The notes under the pieces are model-generated. The model worked only from the letters and a program-made list of their open reading frames with translations, did no database searches and was not told where the DNA came from. This document shows positions 20,001-32,175 of a DNA stretch of 64,000 nt, in pieces. Within the stretch, counting starts at the first letter, position 1; each line of letters opens with the position of its first letter. Position numbers and translations under genes: made by a program. This DNA is from Euborellia annulipes (Eukaryota; Arthropoda; Insecta; Dermaptera; Anisolabididae): contig JAKCPI010005528.1 in the NCBI GenBank assembly GCA_023213315.1, positions 1 to 64,000 on the forward strand, read 5' to 3'.

Positions 20001-22076
20001 TTGCGCCAGGGCTCCTCTCTCCCTGGGTTTTTTAAAAAACTTGAATTATAAATATAATTCTTAAAAATTCAATATTTTAATATAACTAATTTTGATAAAG
20101 TTAGGGTGGTAACATTTGGTATTGTGATATAATTATAATAACAAGTGGATGAAGCAACTGGAGGGGGGGGGTGATTTATTTTACTGTTTTGAATAAGCAG
20201 GATACTTCTGAGAGGGATGGTTAAATGATATTTAAAACAAATAAATGCATGAAAATTAAAAGACAAAGTCAAAAAACTTCATCTTTCTGGTGAGGTTTTA
20301 ACCTCCTCCCTCCCCCACTCCTTATTGTACCACTAAAGCAACCGAATCGAAAAGAAATAAGAAAGAAAAATTTGATATGCTAAAATGATTAAAAAGAATC
20401 TTCATTCATAAATAGTGGAAGGCTTAAGGTCAATTTCCACTAGGTCATGCCGCTGGCCCTAAACGCTCAAACGGACTTGCTATTTAAATAGCACTGGAGA
20501 GCGGCAGACGGCACGGCACGTCTAGTGGAAAATAAAACGGCCTCTTCAATGCTATTTAAATAGCAGATCCGTTTGAGCGTTTAGGGCCAGCGGCACGACC
20601 TAGTGGAAATTGGCCTTTAAGGCAGCGTTTTCCAAACAGGGAGGCGCGAATATTAACCACAGCGAGCAATTTACCAAATGATTGCTAATGTTTTGAGTAT
20701 ACAGAATCCATTTTTCAACGAAGAAGGTGATAAATTTGGATTATCAAGTATTGAGAAAGAAAAATTGATTGAATTATTTTATGATACTTCATTAAAACAA
20801 AAATTTCGGACTCTATCTCTAGTTCAATTTTGGCTAAATCTTCATACAAACAAAGCTTTAAAAATACTGCTGCCGTTCGCAACTTCATATTTATGCAAAA
20901 CAGGATTTTCAGCATTAGCTGTAATGAAATCGAAATATTGAGTTCGTTTAGTTTCGTTATAGAAAGAGCTACGAGTAGCTATCTCGTCAATAACACCGAG
21001 ATTTGCGCTAATAGACAAGCATATCCATTTAATTAAAAGAAAATAATAAAATATTGTTTTTTTTGTTTGCCTTAGTTTGTATTAATAAATTTTTTAGAAA
21101 TAAAAATTTTTGTGTTTCTATTATTTTATAAAATGGGGAGGGGGAGTCATACGATTAAATATTTTTAAGGGGGGGGGGGGGGGGGGCAAAAAAAGAGAAG
21201 GATTCAAGTAATAAAGAGAAAAAAATAATTTTTGTCTAAGAAGCGGTTTGTTCCGCTAGTAAATATATAGACAAATTTATGAATTCCAATTGTGATGGGG
21301 GAGAAAGGGGTGGGGGTCTATTATTGCGTTGTTTATTTAATGGCATTTACTGGTAATGAATAATTCCTTAATTGTTAAGGAGAGAGATTTCTCAAGAAAT
21401 TCCAATGGAAAACCGGCAGGTTTGAAAATTATATATAATTTACAATTTTATAAAGTATATTATTAATTCTTATATTCATTTTTTAATTAAGTAAACGCAT
21501 GTTATCATCTATTTTTATTAAAGAGGTAATTTATAAAAACGCCGCTTACCGCTAAACTTAATAAATTTTATAATTTTATATTTAATTAATTAATTAAATT
21601 ATTCTTAGTTTTATGTGATTTTTTATTTATTTTAAAAGCAAATAATCTTAAAATCACATAAATGAGGCGTATGAAGTATATATAGTAAATACAATAATGT
21701 AAACAAAAATATAAACAATATGCTATTGGCTATTCATACCTTTGGTTTTTGGCTTTGTTTAATAAAATGCCTCAATTCGGTATCGCTTTTTTCACAGAGA
21801 TTTTTAAAATCGTAAAGACATTGAACAAGATTAAGGCATTTAGGACATATTTGGTTTGGAAGACCGTCTCCTTGTTTGATCTATAAGGAGAGGATTTGCG
21901 ATTAATTACTCATTCATATTTGAAAATTATGTATTAAAACCAACCTCTACTGAAGCGATAGTCATTATTTTATGAGCCACATTATTCACATATGAAGAAT
22001 TTTCACTAAAAATTGTAATCATAAGATTACAATTGGCCAAACATAATCGACAAATCTCATTAATTTTATAATTCAT
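17042..22076 (-). CDS. ZAD domain plus five C2H2 zinc fingers, probable transcription factor
   Basis: Three minus-strand exons: 22076-21945 (44 codons), 21880-21740 (47 codons) and 17956-17042. They total 1188 nt, 395 residues. All junctions are phase 0, GT-AG. Residues about 9-91 form a ZAD (zinc-finger-associated domain) with zinc-binding pairs CRLC and CPKC and the typical FKNLCEKSDTEL helix. In known family members it mediates dimerisation. Next comes an acidic linker (runs of D and E around residues 125-190). Five C2H2 fingers follow from about 236 to 372, with HSGEKPY-type linkers after fingers 1 and 3 and divergent linkers elsewhere. The acidic-linker to finger part is one exon. The 3.8-kb second intron holds a hAT relic and a TTAA-flanked element. 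A polyadenylation signal is probable at 17003-17008 (complement). It starts 1.0 kb from the divergent kinase gene. DNA target unknown. Confidence 0.92.
18340..18660. repeat. GC-rich tract with poly-G runs in zinc-finger intron 2
   Basis: An unusually G-rich island (GGGGGGGTTTGGGGGTTGTGGGG near 18567) in otherwise AT-rich intron DNA. No exon is supported; a 93-codon frame here is low-complexity. Confidence 0.5.
20424..20620. mobile_element. TTAA-flanked inverted-repeat element (piggyBac-type MITE candidate)
   Basis: TTAA at 20424-20427 and at 20617-20620 flank near-perfect inverted arms of about 55 bp (GGTCAATTTCCACTAGGTC..., CCCTAAACGCTCAAACGGA). A TATTTAAATAGCA segment is repeated in the centre. 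It lies immediately beside the hAT relic. Confidence 0.7.
20624..21190 (+). mobile_element. hAT transposon 3' portion with C-terminal transposase relic
   Basis: Element remnant starting CAGCGTTTTCCAAACAGGGA. Positions 20678-21035 encode the hAT dimerisation region: motifs LPFATSYLCKTGFSALAVMK and then ELRVAISSI.PRF. The family consensus has LPF.T.YLCE.GFS. Two in-frame stops (at 20939 and 20960) break it. The 3' flank contains GTCATACGATTAAATATTTT and a run of 18 G. The same terminal sequence occurs in reverse at 40746-40860. Confidence 0.8.
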
Positions 22077-23081
22077 TTTTTGTAATTTATGTATATATAT
22101 ATATTATAAAGAATAGTATAAAATGACCAAAGTTGATTTTAAAAAAATGAAGTCTTTTTTATTGAGTAAAATTTTACATATTTTTTAAATAAAAAATATA
22201 AATTATATTCATAATCTTACTATTGTCGTATATTCTTGACATTAAAATTGATTATCTTCTGAAAGTAGGAACGATTGGAAGCTTGGGAAAAAAATTCGAT
22301 TTTTTTTACCGATTTTTCTATAATTAAGTGTGAAGTTATCTTTGTTTTTTAATTTTTTAATTGGGGTGGGGAATAATTAATTAAAATTAATCTAGACTAA
22401 CCAATTAATTAATTTTAATCCTTGTTCATAAAAATTCATGCTAATAATACTTCATAAAAATGAAAAAAGTAAATAATCATTGTTAATCTTCAATATGGGT
22501 TTTTTTATTAAAATTTATTATTTAAAAATAAAATAATTCTTCATTTAATTTTTATTGTTAATTCGAAAAATCTTTAAAATATATATATTATTTTATTTAT
22601 ATGTCATTTATATTGGTAATTTTAATTTAATGACAAAATTATAAAAAGAAAAAAATCTTGTGGTGTTTGAAATTAAGGCGCTTTATTACGTCATAAACAT
22701 CGCATCGCCTCTTGTCAAAGTATTTAATTTTTGCTTTTGGATACAAAATGTTTGGTGTCAAGTCAATCTTAATCTTATTTTTATAGAATTTTGATATTAG
22801 GTGATTTATTAAATATTTTATAATCGTCAAATCTTGTTTTAGTTCTAATTGAAATTAAATATCCCGCTCCATTAATTTTTTCATAAATTTTTTTAAAAAG
22901 GATTCTCATCAGCTGATGGTTATTTTCTTTTTTTACCATGCTATTTTTGTTTATTTTCTTTTTTTTTCATTTGTAACTTCAGTTTTATGACGTTATTTAT
23001 TTGGAATGTTAATTTTATGTCCTTGCATTAAAAAATTATTACCTTTGTTTAACGTGACATAAATTAATTTATATAAAAATA
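22077..23081. promoter_or_regulatory. Divergent intergenic spacer between zinc-finger and kinase genes
   Basis: 1005 bp, very AT-rich, with no exon and no recognisable transposon. It must hold both 5' UTRs and probably both promoters. No convincing TATA/initiator can be singled out in such composition. Confidence 0.45.
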
Positions 23082-26000
23082 ATGGCTAAAGGGGACGAGC
23101 ATGATGATCTTCTACCAGACAAAGATGCAGCTAAAGAATTTTATGCCAAATATGAACCAAAAGAAATACTTGGCAGGTTTGTTAATTATAAATATTCAAT
23201 TATATTGGATTCCAATTAAAATGTGATTATTTCAGAGGTGTAAGTTCGACAGTTCGAAGATGCATTGAAAAAGAAACTGGACAGGAATATGCAGCCAAAA
23301 TCATTGATTTATCCATAGATGGGATGGCAGAAGGATCTGCTACTTTGGAAGCCACAATGCAAGAGATTAGTATTTTACGTTTAGTTGCGGGCCATAAGTA
23401 TATTAGTAAGTATTTTATTTTTTCAAGTTTCTACTTTTATTTTTTTTTCCCCAAATTTAAATGTTAGTTTGCAAATTTTATTTTATTTTTGCTTTCTTTC
23501 TTTTTTTTTTTGGCTGAGACGAATCAAAAACCCTTGTGAGAAAATGATTAGAATAAAGCTTATAGCTATATAACAGTATAAGTCTATATAACATAATAAA
23601 AGTTTAGAAATTATTATACTAATTACCACATTCATTAGAGACTACTTAATAATTATTGATATTTTTAACTTACAAGTTAGTCACATTCTTTAAATTAAAC
23701 ATCGTTATTAAAAAAAAATTTTTAATTATAGAAAAAAATGTAATCTAGCCATCTCACACAATCTATCGAAATAAAAGCCTTTTGGAAGAATTTTTTAGGG
23801 TTGGGTCGAATGCATCGCAACTTGTTTAAACTAAAATAATCGTTATCGTCTCCCAAGAGCGAATACATGGATCCCAAAGATTTATGTCTGCACATAATGA
23901 TCTCCCCCCCCCCCCCCATCTTCTCAAAATCGTTCAGTAATAATTTTTTTGTTGTTAATGTAAGCTCTGATAACAAAGAAGACATAATGATTGTGAAAAA
24001 AGTAGATTGTCCGAAAGGCGTTGAACCATCCATTCTCCAAACAATAAGGGTTAAAATTACTCTTTTTTCTCGTAGATTCACAATAAACTTTATTTATTTA
24101 ATTTGAAGAAATAAAATGGCTTTATTTATAGCTGTTAACTCTAAATCCTTGATTTAATTTATTTGAAATTTTTTTGCAGTTTCACTTCATGACGTTTTCC
24201 AATCTCCAACTTTTATTTTCTTGGTATTTGAACTTTGCCGAAAAGGCGAACTTTTTGATTATTTAACTTCAGTTGTTGCCTTGTCGGAAAAGAAAACAAG
24301 GTTTGTTATCAAAATATTAAAAAAGTTTTTTTTTCTGAATTTATATAAATTCTTTATTTTTAGACAAGTTATGCGCCAACTCTTCGAAGCTTTAGCTCAT
24401 GTTCATGCAAGAGGAGTAGTTCACCGTGATCTCAAACCAGAAAATATACTCCTAGATGAGAAAGATAATATCAAACTCACTGATTTTGGATTCGCTCGAG
24501 TTCTTACTCCTAACCAAAAGTTAACTGGTAGGTATTATTTTAATTAAAAAGAAAAACGTTAGGATAAAAGAAGGGGTTTCGGAAAAGAGTATTTAAAATG
24601 GGAATTTGGATTTTGCCACTACTTTGGTGCAGAGCTTTGCGGTACTCCGGGATATCTGGCTCCCGAAATGCTGCGCTGCAACATTTATCCAGGGATGGAG
24701 GGTTACGCGAAGCCTGTTGACATGTATGTACAGGTTGATTAAAAATATTTAATTTTTTATGTAAAATGTAACCTGTGTGTTTTATGTATGAGCTTGTCAG
24801 GTAATGTAATATTTTGATAATTAGCGATCAGGTGTATGGTTGAATCTAATCGAATTAAAAGACAGCAAAAGAAAAAAAATAGTATCTCTTTTGGTTATTT
24901 ACTAATTTTCTTTTCTTATGACCAGACAAGCTTGTAATTATTTTTTGCAATAGACATTTATGTTAATTGTTATGTAAATGCTTTTTGCGATAACCAAAGA
25001 AGGCTTTGTTTGTGTGTCCTGTCTCTCCTATGTGTGGCTCTGAATTTGCAGAGGTGTGCGGCACCCCCGGTTATCTCGCTCCAGAGTTGATCTCTAACGC
25101 GATGGAATTGTCTAGAGACGGCTATGGACTCGAAGTCGATGTGTAAGAGCCATTAACAGCATGCCTCTTTTTTTTCTTCTCTAAATAATAAATTCTAATA
25201 TTGCTTTTCATTAATTAGATGTATATATGAAATCCTAAAAGAATTCTAATGAGTTGGTGCAAAATTAATGACGATTTTTTTTTATGTCTTACCCTTTATT
25301 CTTTTACTTTGAGTGGAACGCTTTTAAAACTGCGCGTCAAAAATTAATGTTCGGCATTTTATGCTCAGGGACGTCATTTGGGGTTTTGGAAGAAAATAGT
25401 AAATTCTGAGCATGGCTCATACGTATATATACAAACTTACTCTCTGTAAATAAGTATAGAAGACGGTATAGATACAAATATAGATATATATATATGTTTA
25501 TCATTACTATGTATATAAATTGAAAATTAAATAGCACAGGATTTAAAAAAAATTTTGCGGCCCCCCTCCACAAGTAAAAACTGAAATGACGTCACTGTTT
25601 ATGCCCATAGCACTTTGAAAAGTAGCGCTGTCATTTCGCTATCGGAACGAGCTTTTCAGCCAAGGTTCAATCAGTCAAGAACAAGTTGAAAGATGGTTTA
25701 AAAAGTTCAAATCAAGAGACACAAGCTTTAAAAAAAGGAAAGAAGAAGACAGCATTAGATTTCGGAGATTAAGGACTTTAGAGCACTCGTGGAAGAGAAC
25801 GTGGGCTTGCCAACCCGAATGCTGGCCGAACAACTCAACCTCGAGCAATTTCGTATAAATTTGAAAACATCGGCCTAGTTTTAGTCGGAGGGTTTGTGAG
25901 GAATTTTACCAAGTTTTTTTATGTGACTGTTGATCGAGGAATGGTCGACGAGTTGTTCTAAGAAATATACGCCTCTGGTATGAACATGATTTTTGACGCT

Positions 26001-28552
26001 CATTTTTACCTACAAACAGTGTTTATTAATTACAACCATTGAAAGTAACAGTATAAACGAGGAGGAAGTGCATAAAAATGCTCTGGATGTTGTCCAATAT
26101 TCGGGATTCAGATCATTTTTATTATTTTTGACTGCCTCTACTCTTTTAATTTGTACATCTTCATCAAAAAAGTATAAACACTAACACAAAATTACAAAAT
26201 ATTTGATTTTAATAAGGGCAGGTTCAGCCAAATAAAAATCCTCTATCTCTTCTCGACTCCGGAGACGTTTCGAGATATTAAATATACTTCGAAAAAAATA
26301 TTCGAAATATATTTCGAAACGTCTCGCACATAAAACTTTTTATTTGGCTGAACCTGCCCCTAATAAAATCAAATAAATTCACAGCCACCAGATTCTATTT
26401 ATAAAACAAAATAGCTTTTAATTTTACACCAACACAATAGTTCTTTATATAGGCTTTCTAATTACTTTCTCTTATCCTTAATAATTTGATTTCAAAGTGA
26501 TTTAGTTTTACATCTACAGTAGCTAGCCTCAAAAAATATATTTAAATTCATTTTTCTGAGTGTTACTACAGTAGTATAATATTCCACATTAATAAAATAT
26601 TTTACATTTACATACTTTTATGTCACCTTTTAAATTCCTTTGTGACATTATAATGCATGGATCTTTTTTTAAAATATTATTTTTAATTTAAAAAAAAATT
26701 ACTTCCCCACAGATGGGCGTGCGGTGTTATAATGTACACATTGTAAGTAACGATATTTGTATTTAACTAATATTTGCCAAATTTATATTGTGTCTAATTG
26801 ATTTAATTTAATTAATTCTAGACTTGTCGGTTGTCCTCCGTTTTGGCATCGTAAACAAATGATTATGCTTCGGAATATCATGGAAGGGAAATATTCATTT
26901 GATTCTCCTGAATGGGCTGATATATCAGGTATTTTCTTCTTCTTCCTCTTTAAATGTTTTGTCAAGATTGTTTGACCAGCTAGCATATCAGGAATCTTTG
27001 TTTTAAAATAACACCAGGTCAGTAGCCCCCTGCTTGGGGGGGGGCAAAAGTTTTATGAACCCCCCCCCCCCCCTTCTCCAAGAAACTTAAAGTGGAGAAA
27101 TTTTTTTTACATAATATAATAATTATAAATAAGCCTAATTAGAGGAATGGGAATATTTTCTCCAACATTCTTTGAGTCCTGTATGATTTTGTTTTAATTT
27201 TTCTTTCCAAAATTAACGAAAAATGTCATTTTCTTTTGTGATTATTTTAAAAACTATTCAGTTTTCGGGAAAATATCAAAGAATAAAAACTTTTTAAAAT
27301 TGAGTATTTTATCATAATATAACACTTTGGTTTTTAAGCAATCGTGTTCACACACACACACAGACTTAATTCCAAAAGAATATACGAGAAAGTCTCGGGG
27401 AAGTCATTCCCCATATTTTTTCTATTATAAATAAGTAAACGAATTAAAATGTAAATATGAGCAGGATATAAAATGTAAATGTCTATCGAATATTTTTGAC
27501 CGATACCTACTTGGTACTCGATTTCAAAGTATCTATCCGAAAAGTACTTGGTATCAAAAGAAAAGTACTTGTATTTATTAGTATCTTTTCATCCCTAATT
27601 CCAGGTTGAAAGGCCTCTTCAACTGGGCATAGAACGTTCCACTATAGTCTTTCGTTCCATGTAGCATCGATTAGACTCAGGAGTTTCCTCTTGATTAACC
27701 AGTACCAGATCGTTCTTGATTTCTTTCATTGAGGGGGTCACTGCTATCAATATTGCCCGCGATTTTAATTAATAAAATATCACATCTTTATCTTCTGGTC
27801 AATTTGTGTTTATTTCTTAGTTTTACTCATTTTTATTTTGTCTTTACAAATATTTTTAATTTTTTTTTTTAGAATCTCCGAAAGATTTAATTCGAAAATT
27901 ATTGGTTGTTGATCCGAAAAAAAGGTTAACAATTCATGAAGCTCTTGATCATCCTTTTTTCCATATAATGGTAAATATTTTTACATTTTTATTTTTATCA
28001 TAATATTTGTAAATTAATTATATTCATATATAATTTTTTTGCTAGCTCTGGGATCAAGATATTTCGCCTCTTAAGACTAGTCTTTCTCCTACTTCTCGAC
28101 GACTTTCCCGCATCTCCCAAATGGCACTTGTAAATATAATAAATTCCAAGTATTTTTTTAATTATTCGGTTAAAATTAAATTTACAATCTCTCCTAGGAG
28201 GCTAAAAAGCACAAGTTCAATGCTCGAAAGACTTTTCGAATTGCATTGATTGTAGTACGCGCCTGCATTCGATTATCTAGAATTCGATATATCCCGGAGG
28301 CGATTAGCCTTAAATCCGTTCAACAAGATCCTTACAGAAATCGAATGCTTCGAAAGGTAATTTCTCAACAACTAATTAGAAATTATTTATTCATTTAAAA
28401 AATTTTATTCTCATTAGATAATAGATGGCTGCGCTTTTCGAGTTTATGGCCACTGGGTGAAAAAAGGAGAAGGTCAGAATCGTGCTGCTCTTTTCGAAAA
28501 TACACCCAAAACAGAGTTACGACAACTCTACGTAACGAACTTAACTCGCTAG
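23082..28552 (+). CDS. PHKG: Phosphorylase b kinase gamma catalytic subunit, 11 coding exons plus one alternative
   Basis: Exons: 23082-23176, 23236-23405, 24180-24300, 24364-24527, then 24633-24723 or 25052-25142, 26713-26742 (30-nt microexon), 26822-26928, 27873-27970, 28046-28129, 28198-28356 and 28418-28552. They total 1254 nt, 417 residues; vertebrate gamma subunits are about 390-406. Visible kinase landmarks: glycine loop GRGVSSTV (31-38), ATP lysine K53, HRDLKPEN (149-156), DFG (169-171), [10 protein letters not shown], and [12 protein letters not shown] after the alternative exon. The C-terminal region (exons 9-11) has a basic, hydrophobic stretch and the signature [20 protein letters not shown]. 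It matches the calmodulin-binding tail of the family. In the known holoenzyme it phosphorylates glycogen phosphorylase in response to calcium. AATAAA at about 28692. Intron 5 contains a mariner remnant. Confidence 0.95.
24633..24723 (+). CDS. PHKG: PHKG alternative activation-segment exon 5a
   Basis: 91 nt between AG and GTATGT, entering with one carried base (G) and leaving with two (AT). It encodes [16 protein letters not shown] followed by [14 protein letters not shown] and then I after splicing to 26713. It covers the P+1 loop and the APE motif of the kinase. Confidence 0.85.
25052..25142 (+). CDS. PHKG: PHKG alternative activation-segment exon 5b
   Basis: Also exactly 91 nt, with the same entry and exit phases. 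It encodes [16 protein letters not shown] followed by [14 protein letters not shown] and then V. It is a diverged tandem duplicate of exon 5a, 328 bp downstream, with good splice sites (TTTGCAG and GTAAGA). Including both exons (182 nt) would shift the frame, so use should be mutually exclusive. Confidence 0.85.
25253..26438 (+). mobile_element. mariner-type transposon remnant in PHKG intron
   Basis: Terminal inverted repeats GTTGGTGCAAAATTAA (25254) and, reversed, GTTGGTGTAAAATTAA (about 26420-26436). At 25640-25860 the plus strand has broken frames encoding [17 protein letters not shown], which matches the N-terminal helix-turn-helix part of mariner transposases. Frameshifts and loss of the catalytic part make it inactive. 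A foldback has inserted at 26215-26370. Confidence 0.75.
26215..26370. mobile_element. Foldback nested in the mariner remnant
   Basis: The arms GGGCAGGTTCAGCCAAATAA and its inverted copy end the element. Just inside, both arms carry CGAGACGTTTCG-type remnants (GAAACGTCTCG on each strand) without a clear CUGANGA box. It is a decayed member of the ribozyme foldback class or a look-alike. Confidence 0.55.
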
Positions 28553-30036
28553 TCGAAAATCATTCTTAATTTTTTTTAGTTAACCAATTTTTTTTTTTTT
28601 TTTTTTATATATATATATATTTCAATGGTGCTTTAATCAGTTTGTAAATATTTAAAATTTTCATATTAGTTTGTTAAAATTGTTGTTTTTAAATAAAATG
28701 ATTTTAATAAAATTTGTATTAATTCTACAACTATTGGGCCATTCCTCGTAATCCTAGCACACAAAACAACAACTGTCGATCTGCTACCTCTTCCTAGGGC
28801 CTTCTCCTTTTGCCATCCTTGGGCTTTCCCCCACCACATTGTCTAATAGTGCCATATGTATTTCAAATCTTTATCACTTCGATATTATCAATGATTAATT
28901 TCATATACCAGGTACAAGTAGATTAATTTTAATTAAACAACTGCAAAGTTCACTTCCTATATTTTTATTAAGTATAATTATTATTTATTTCTTTGGGTTG
29001 TGTAAATAAAATTATATTAGTAAAATTTGGATTAATTCATTAGACATATAAATTATATATAGGCCTATATAGTTAATTTAACTACTGCTACAGTAGTAAT
29101 TAATAGGAACCGACCGAATAAGACTAGAATGCAAAAAAAAAAAGTCAAATGATTTTCACGGGAGGGAAAAAAATTTAAAAAAAAAGGTAAAATGAAAAAA
29201 TTTTTTTATAGGAAATACAAGTTTCGGTTTTGGTTACGGTTTCGGCTGAAAATCTTGTTTCGGTCGGACCCTAGTAATTAATAATACAAATTAACTACAA
29301 GAAAAAATGTCTTTTATTACTAATAATAACAACAGTGAAAGCTTTAATCATTAATTATCCATTAAGAGAGGTTTTCAAAATTTTTTATTTTGTGCTCTTT
29401 TTTTACCTGAAATAATTCTGCTGCACCCCCCCCCCCCTTCCACAGAATGGAATTTGTGAATAAATCCATTTGAAAAGTACACATATCGGACTATCACTCT
29501 AAGAAAATTGATCTTTATTTAAGTAGTTAAATATTTTTCGAGATCTATATATTTGAATAAGATAATAGTATTCAAAATACCTCAATTCGGACTTAACTAG
29601 TCATAGATATTGAGTGTATTTTTATTGGTGAGGCCAAACATCCCATGCCCCCCGGGAATCGAACCCAGAATCTCCAGCCTTTCCGGGGCATAAGTTAAAT
29701 TTATTTTAGAAAAAAAAAACAAATTTTTGGAGTTAACTGTCTTGTAAGCAAGAAAGGAATTTTTTTTAATCTGGACGATTATCATTCTTTTTTTTATTTT
29801 TAATAATATCAAACAGCGTTTCAAATTTTAAAAATTATCATTTTTTCTAGGATTCAATTTATGATTATTTAGTAAAATAAAAATTTAAATAAAAATAAAA
29901 TAAGACTGGTTTACTTGTTCATTTATTCGATGCTTTCTTTAAAAAGTCCCCCTCCCCCCCCCTGAGAGCGCGTCCCACAGTTTGAGTACAGTTGCATCAA
30001 GATATACATAAATAGGAAAATAAATTGAGTATAGAT
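28553..30036. other. Convergent intergenic region between PHKG and TMEM242
   Basis: 3' flanks of both genes. A SINE-like fragment on the minus strand at about 29640-29690 has a B-box-like GGGTTCGATTCCCGG. The rest is AT-rich low-complexity sequence with C runs (29425, 29950). No further exon seen. Confidence 0.5.
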
Positions 30037-32175
30037 TTATTTCCTTTCACTTAAATAAGTAAGCAAATCTCTTAATCCGGAAAATTCTGTCCTGCTCTGA
30101 GGGGGATCATTCTTAGTTATCCTGGGTAGAGCATTCCCGATATTTTCTCTGAATTCTTTCATCTGAAAAAACAAGTTTAGGAAAATTCATTAAAACTAAA
30201 TTAAAAAAATAAATTTATAAGAATATCAGCCTAAATATAGATTTCTATTGTAGGTAACTGGATTACAAAGTACAAATGCAACCTCTCTCCCTATATTATT
30301 AATTACAAATTAAATTTTCATTCCTCTCTAGTAAAAAATTGTGTTCATTGCACCGGAGCCTTTAGTGTTAACCATATCTACAGCCAAAGATCCTGCTTTA
30401 GAAAACTAAAGAGCCTATTGAAACAAAGAATAAGAAATACGATTAAAGAAAGAAACCGTTGGGAGTTGGGGTGGCGAATAGGAGAAAAAATAATCCCAAA
30501 GAGGAAAAGAAAATGAAGAGAATAATCTGGTGTGACTGGTCGCACAGCAGATTTTTTTGTGTCGAGATATATTTAGTTTCCCATAGCACCTTAGTTTCAA
30601 ACTTGCGTTTTAAATGTTGACTGTTTGAAATAAACTATCTATCAGTAAAGTACGAGACTAAAAAAAAAACAATTTTTAATATGAAAGTTTCACGAGAAAG
30701 CTGAAAAAATTTCATAAAAAAGTTACGAAAAAAATAAACCAAATTTCAAAAAAAAAAAATAGAAGCAATCGTCGGCACATCTTGAAATTAGGGGGGATAA
30801 TTGTAGAATTAGTTGAAGTTTTTTTGAGTTAAAAAAAATAAAAAAAAAAAATGGTCGATTTAAAATTAGGGTTTTTTCAAAAAAACTGAAATATTTCATA
30901 TATCCGGACTTCTGAAATAATTTTTGTATTTTTTTCTGAAAACTACATTAAAAAACAAAATTTTTATAGCCTTGCGGGGCTCCGAAATATCAATTTTAAA
31001 ATAAGTTATAGTTATTTGAAAAAAAAGAGCAATTTTTTTCAAAAATCCATAACTTTTTTTTAGTTGGGTAAAAAATTTGAAAAAATTCTCAAAAATGTCT
31101 TTTAAGGGGTAGAAAAAAGATAGGAAATTTTCAGCGAAATCTGCGGGGGTCAGGAAAAAATTTGTCGATTTGGCATGGAATGACGCATGTATATCCATCA
31201 AAATCTCGAATCGAATTTTTGACATGTTACTTTATTTATACATATATAGGTAAGAGAAAGTAAAAATGTTTGAGATATTGTTACATCTTTCAAAATCTTG
31301 CTAAATTATAAAATAACTTAGTTATAGATATTAAAAGTCAAACCCAATAAATTTATAAAACAGGCTGATATTCTTATATTATACTTGATAGTGAAATATT
31401 TTACATTCGTTGCTCCTGATAGTTTCCAGATTCCATAGGCTAAAGATCCAGTGCCAATAAAAGCATATACGGAGCCCCATGCTAGGGCCCTCAGGGCCAA
31501 CCAGGCTCCAGTCTCTGCTATTTCTTTTGGTCCATTTAGGCCCTTATTGAAATTGACAGTATCTGATTTTCTGGCAATTGACATTGTTCTGCCAAATCCA
31601 AATATGGCACTAATAGATGCTACAGAGGTTAGAAATAAACCAGCTAAAATAAAAATATATTTGTAAGAATTTATTGTTAATCTGCAGAATAATAATAATA
31701 AAGTGCCAAGCTCTCGCACAGCCCACTGTGTTCACTCTTTTGACATTAACACAACATCCATGATTCTTTCGTTCTTTTCATTTGAGCGCTCTATTTGTTT
31801 TGATTCGTAGAAGCTATTCGGTAGCCCTTAAAAATAATTTTCGGACCCTTCGGGCCCGAAAATTTTTTTTTAAAAGCCGAGAATTCCCTAGTTGTTTTGA
31901 ATTTTTTTCTAAAAATAAAAGAAACGAACTTAAAACCGAAGGTCGGGACCCCAGGAGATCAATGTAAAAATGAAATAGTGAGAACGAATCCCAAAAAGAA
32001 CGAAAGAATCACGAATGAATCACCTCAGCGCCCTCTAGGTGGCCTGGCACTTTATTCTGCAGATTGATTAGCCTAATTTATATTTATTTTATTTGAATTA
32101 GTTACCTTTAATTTTGAATTTTCGTTCTTCAAGTTGTTTCAAATCTTCCGAATTTAAATTTTCAGTTGAATTCAT
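30037..32175 (-). CDS. TMEM242: TMEM242 family membrane protein, 3 exons
   Basis: Minus-strand exons 32175-32106 (23 codons plus 1 base), 31643-31405 and 30162-30037. They total 435 nt, 144 residues, against about 141 in human. The start is MNSTENLNSEDLK. The conserved centre includes a first membrane segment AGLFLTSVASISAIFGFG (24-41), then a loop with EIAETG, then LALRALAWGSVYAFIGTG leading into the second membrane segment. The C-terminal part reads MKEFRENIGNALPRI and ends YLSERK. The known family acts in mitochondria in assembly of ATP synthase and respiratory complexes. That role is from the family, not the sequence. Splice sites are GT-AG with matching phases. A transposon-like inverted repeat begins about 37 nt upstream of the exon 2 acceptor. 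Confidence 0.9.
30525..31240. repeat. Intronic repeat of the ATCTGGTGTGACTGGTCGC family in TMEM242 intron 2
   Basis: TCTGGTGTGACTGGTCGCAC near 30526 recurs in varied form at 36210, 43085, 43335 and 63232. The segment containing GATATACATGCG near 31190 (read in reverse) matches 35995-36050 in inverted orientation. It is a diverged repeat family; I cannot classify it. Confidence 0.5.
31681..32058. mobile_element. Inverted-repeat element in TMEM242 intron 1
   Basis: CTGCAGAATAATAAT..AAAGTGCCA at 31683 and TGGCACTTTATTCTGCAG at about 32041-32058 are inverted. Inside them GATTCTTTCGTTCTTTTC at about 31761 is inverted against 31990-32010. Non-autonomous element. It supplies the spurious N-terminal extension of the TMEM242 exon 2 reading frame. 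Confidence 0.6.

Noticed and set aside
20678..20941. Intact small gene
   Set aside because: It is the C-terminal part of a hAT transposase with in-frame stops just downstream.
31644..31719. Reading frame extending TMEM242 exon 2 upstream with its own Met
   Set aside because: This part is intron and transposon end. The exon at 32175-32106 splices in phase to 31643 and supplies a better N-terminus.
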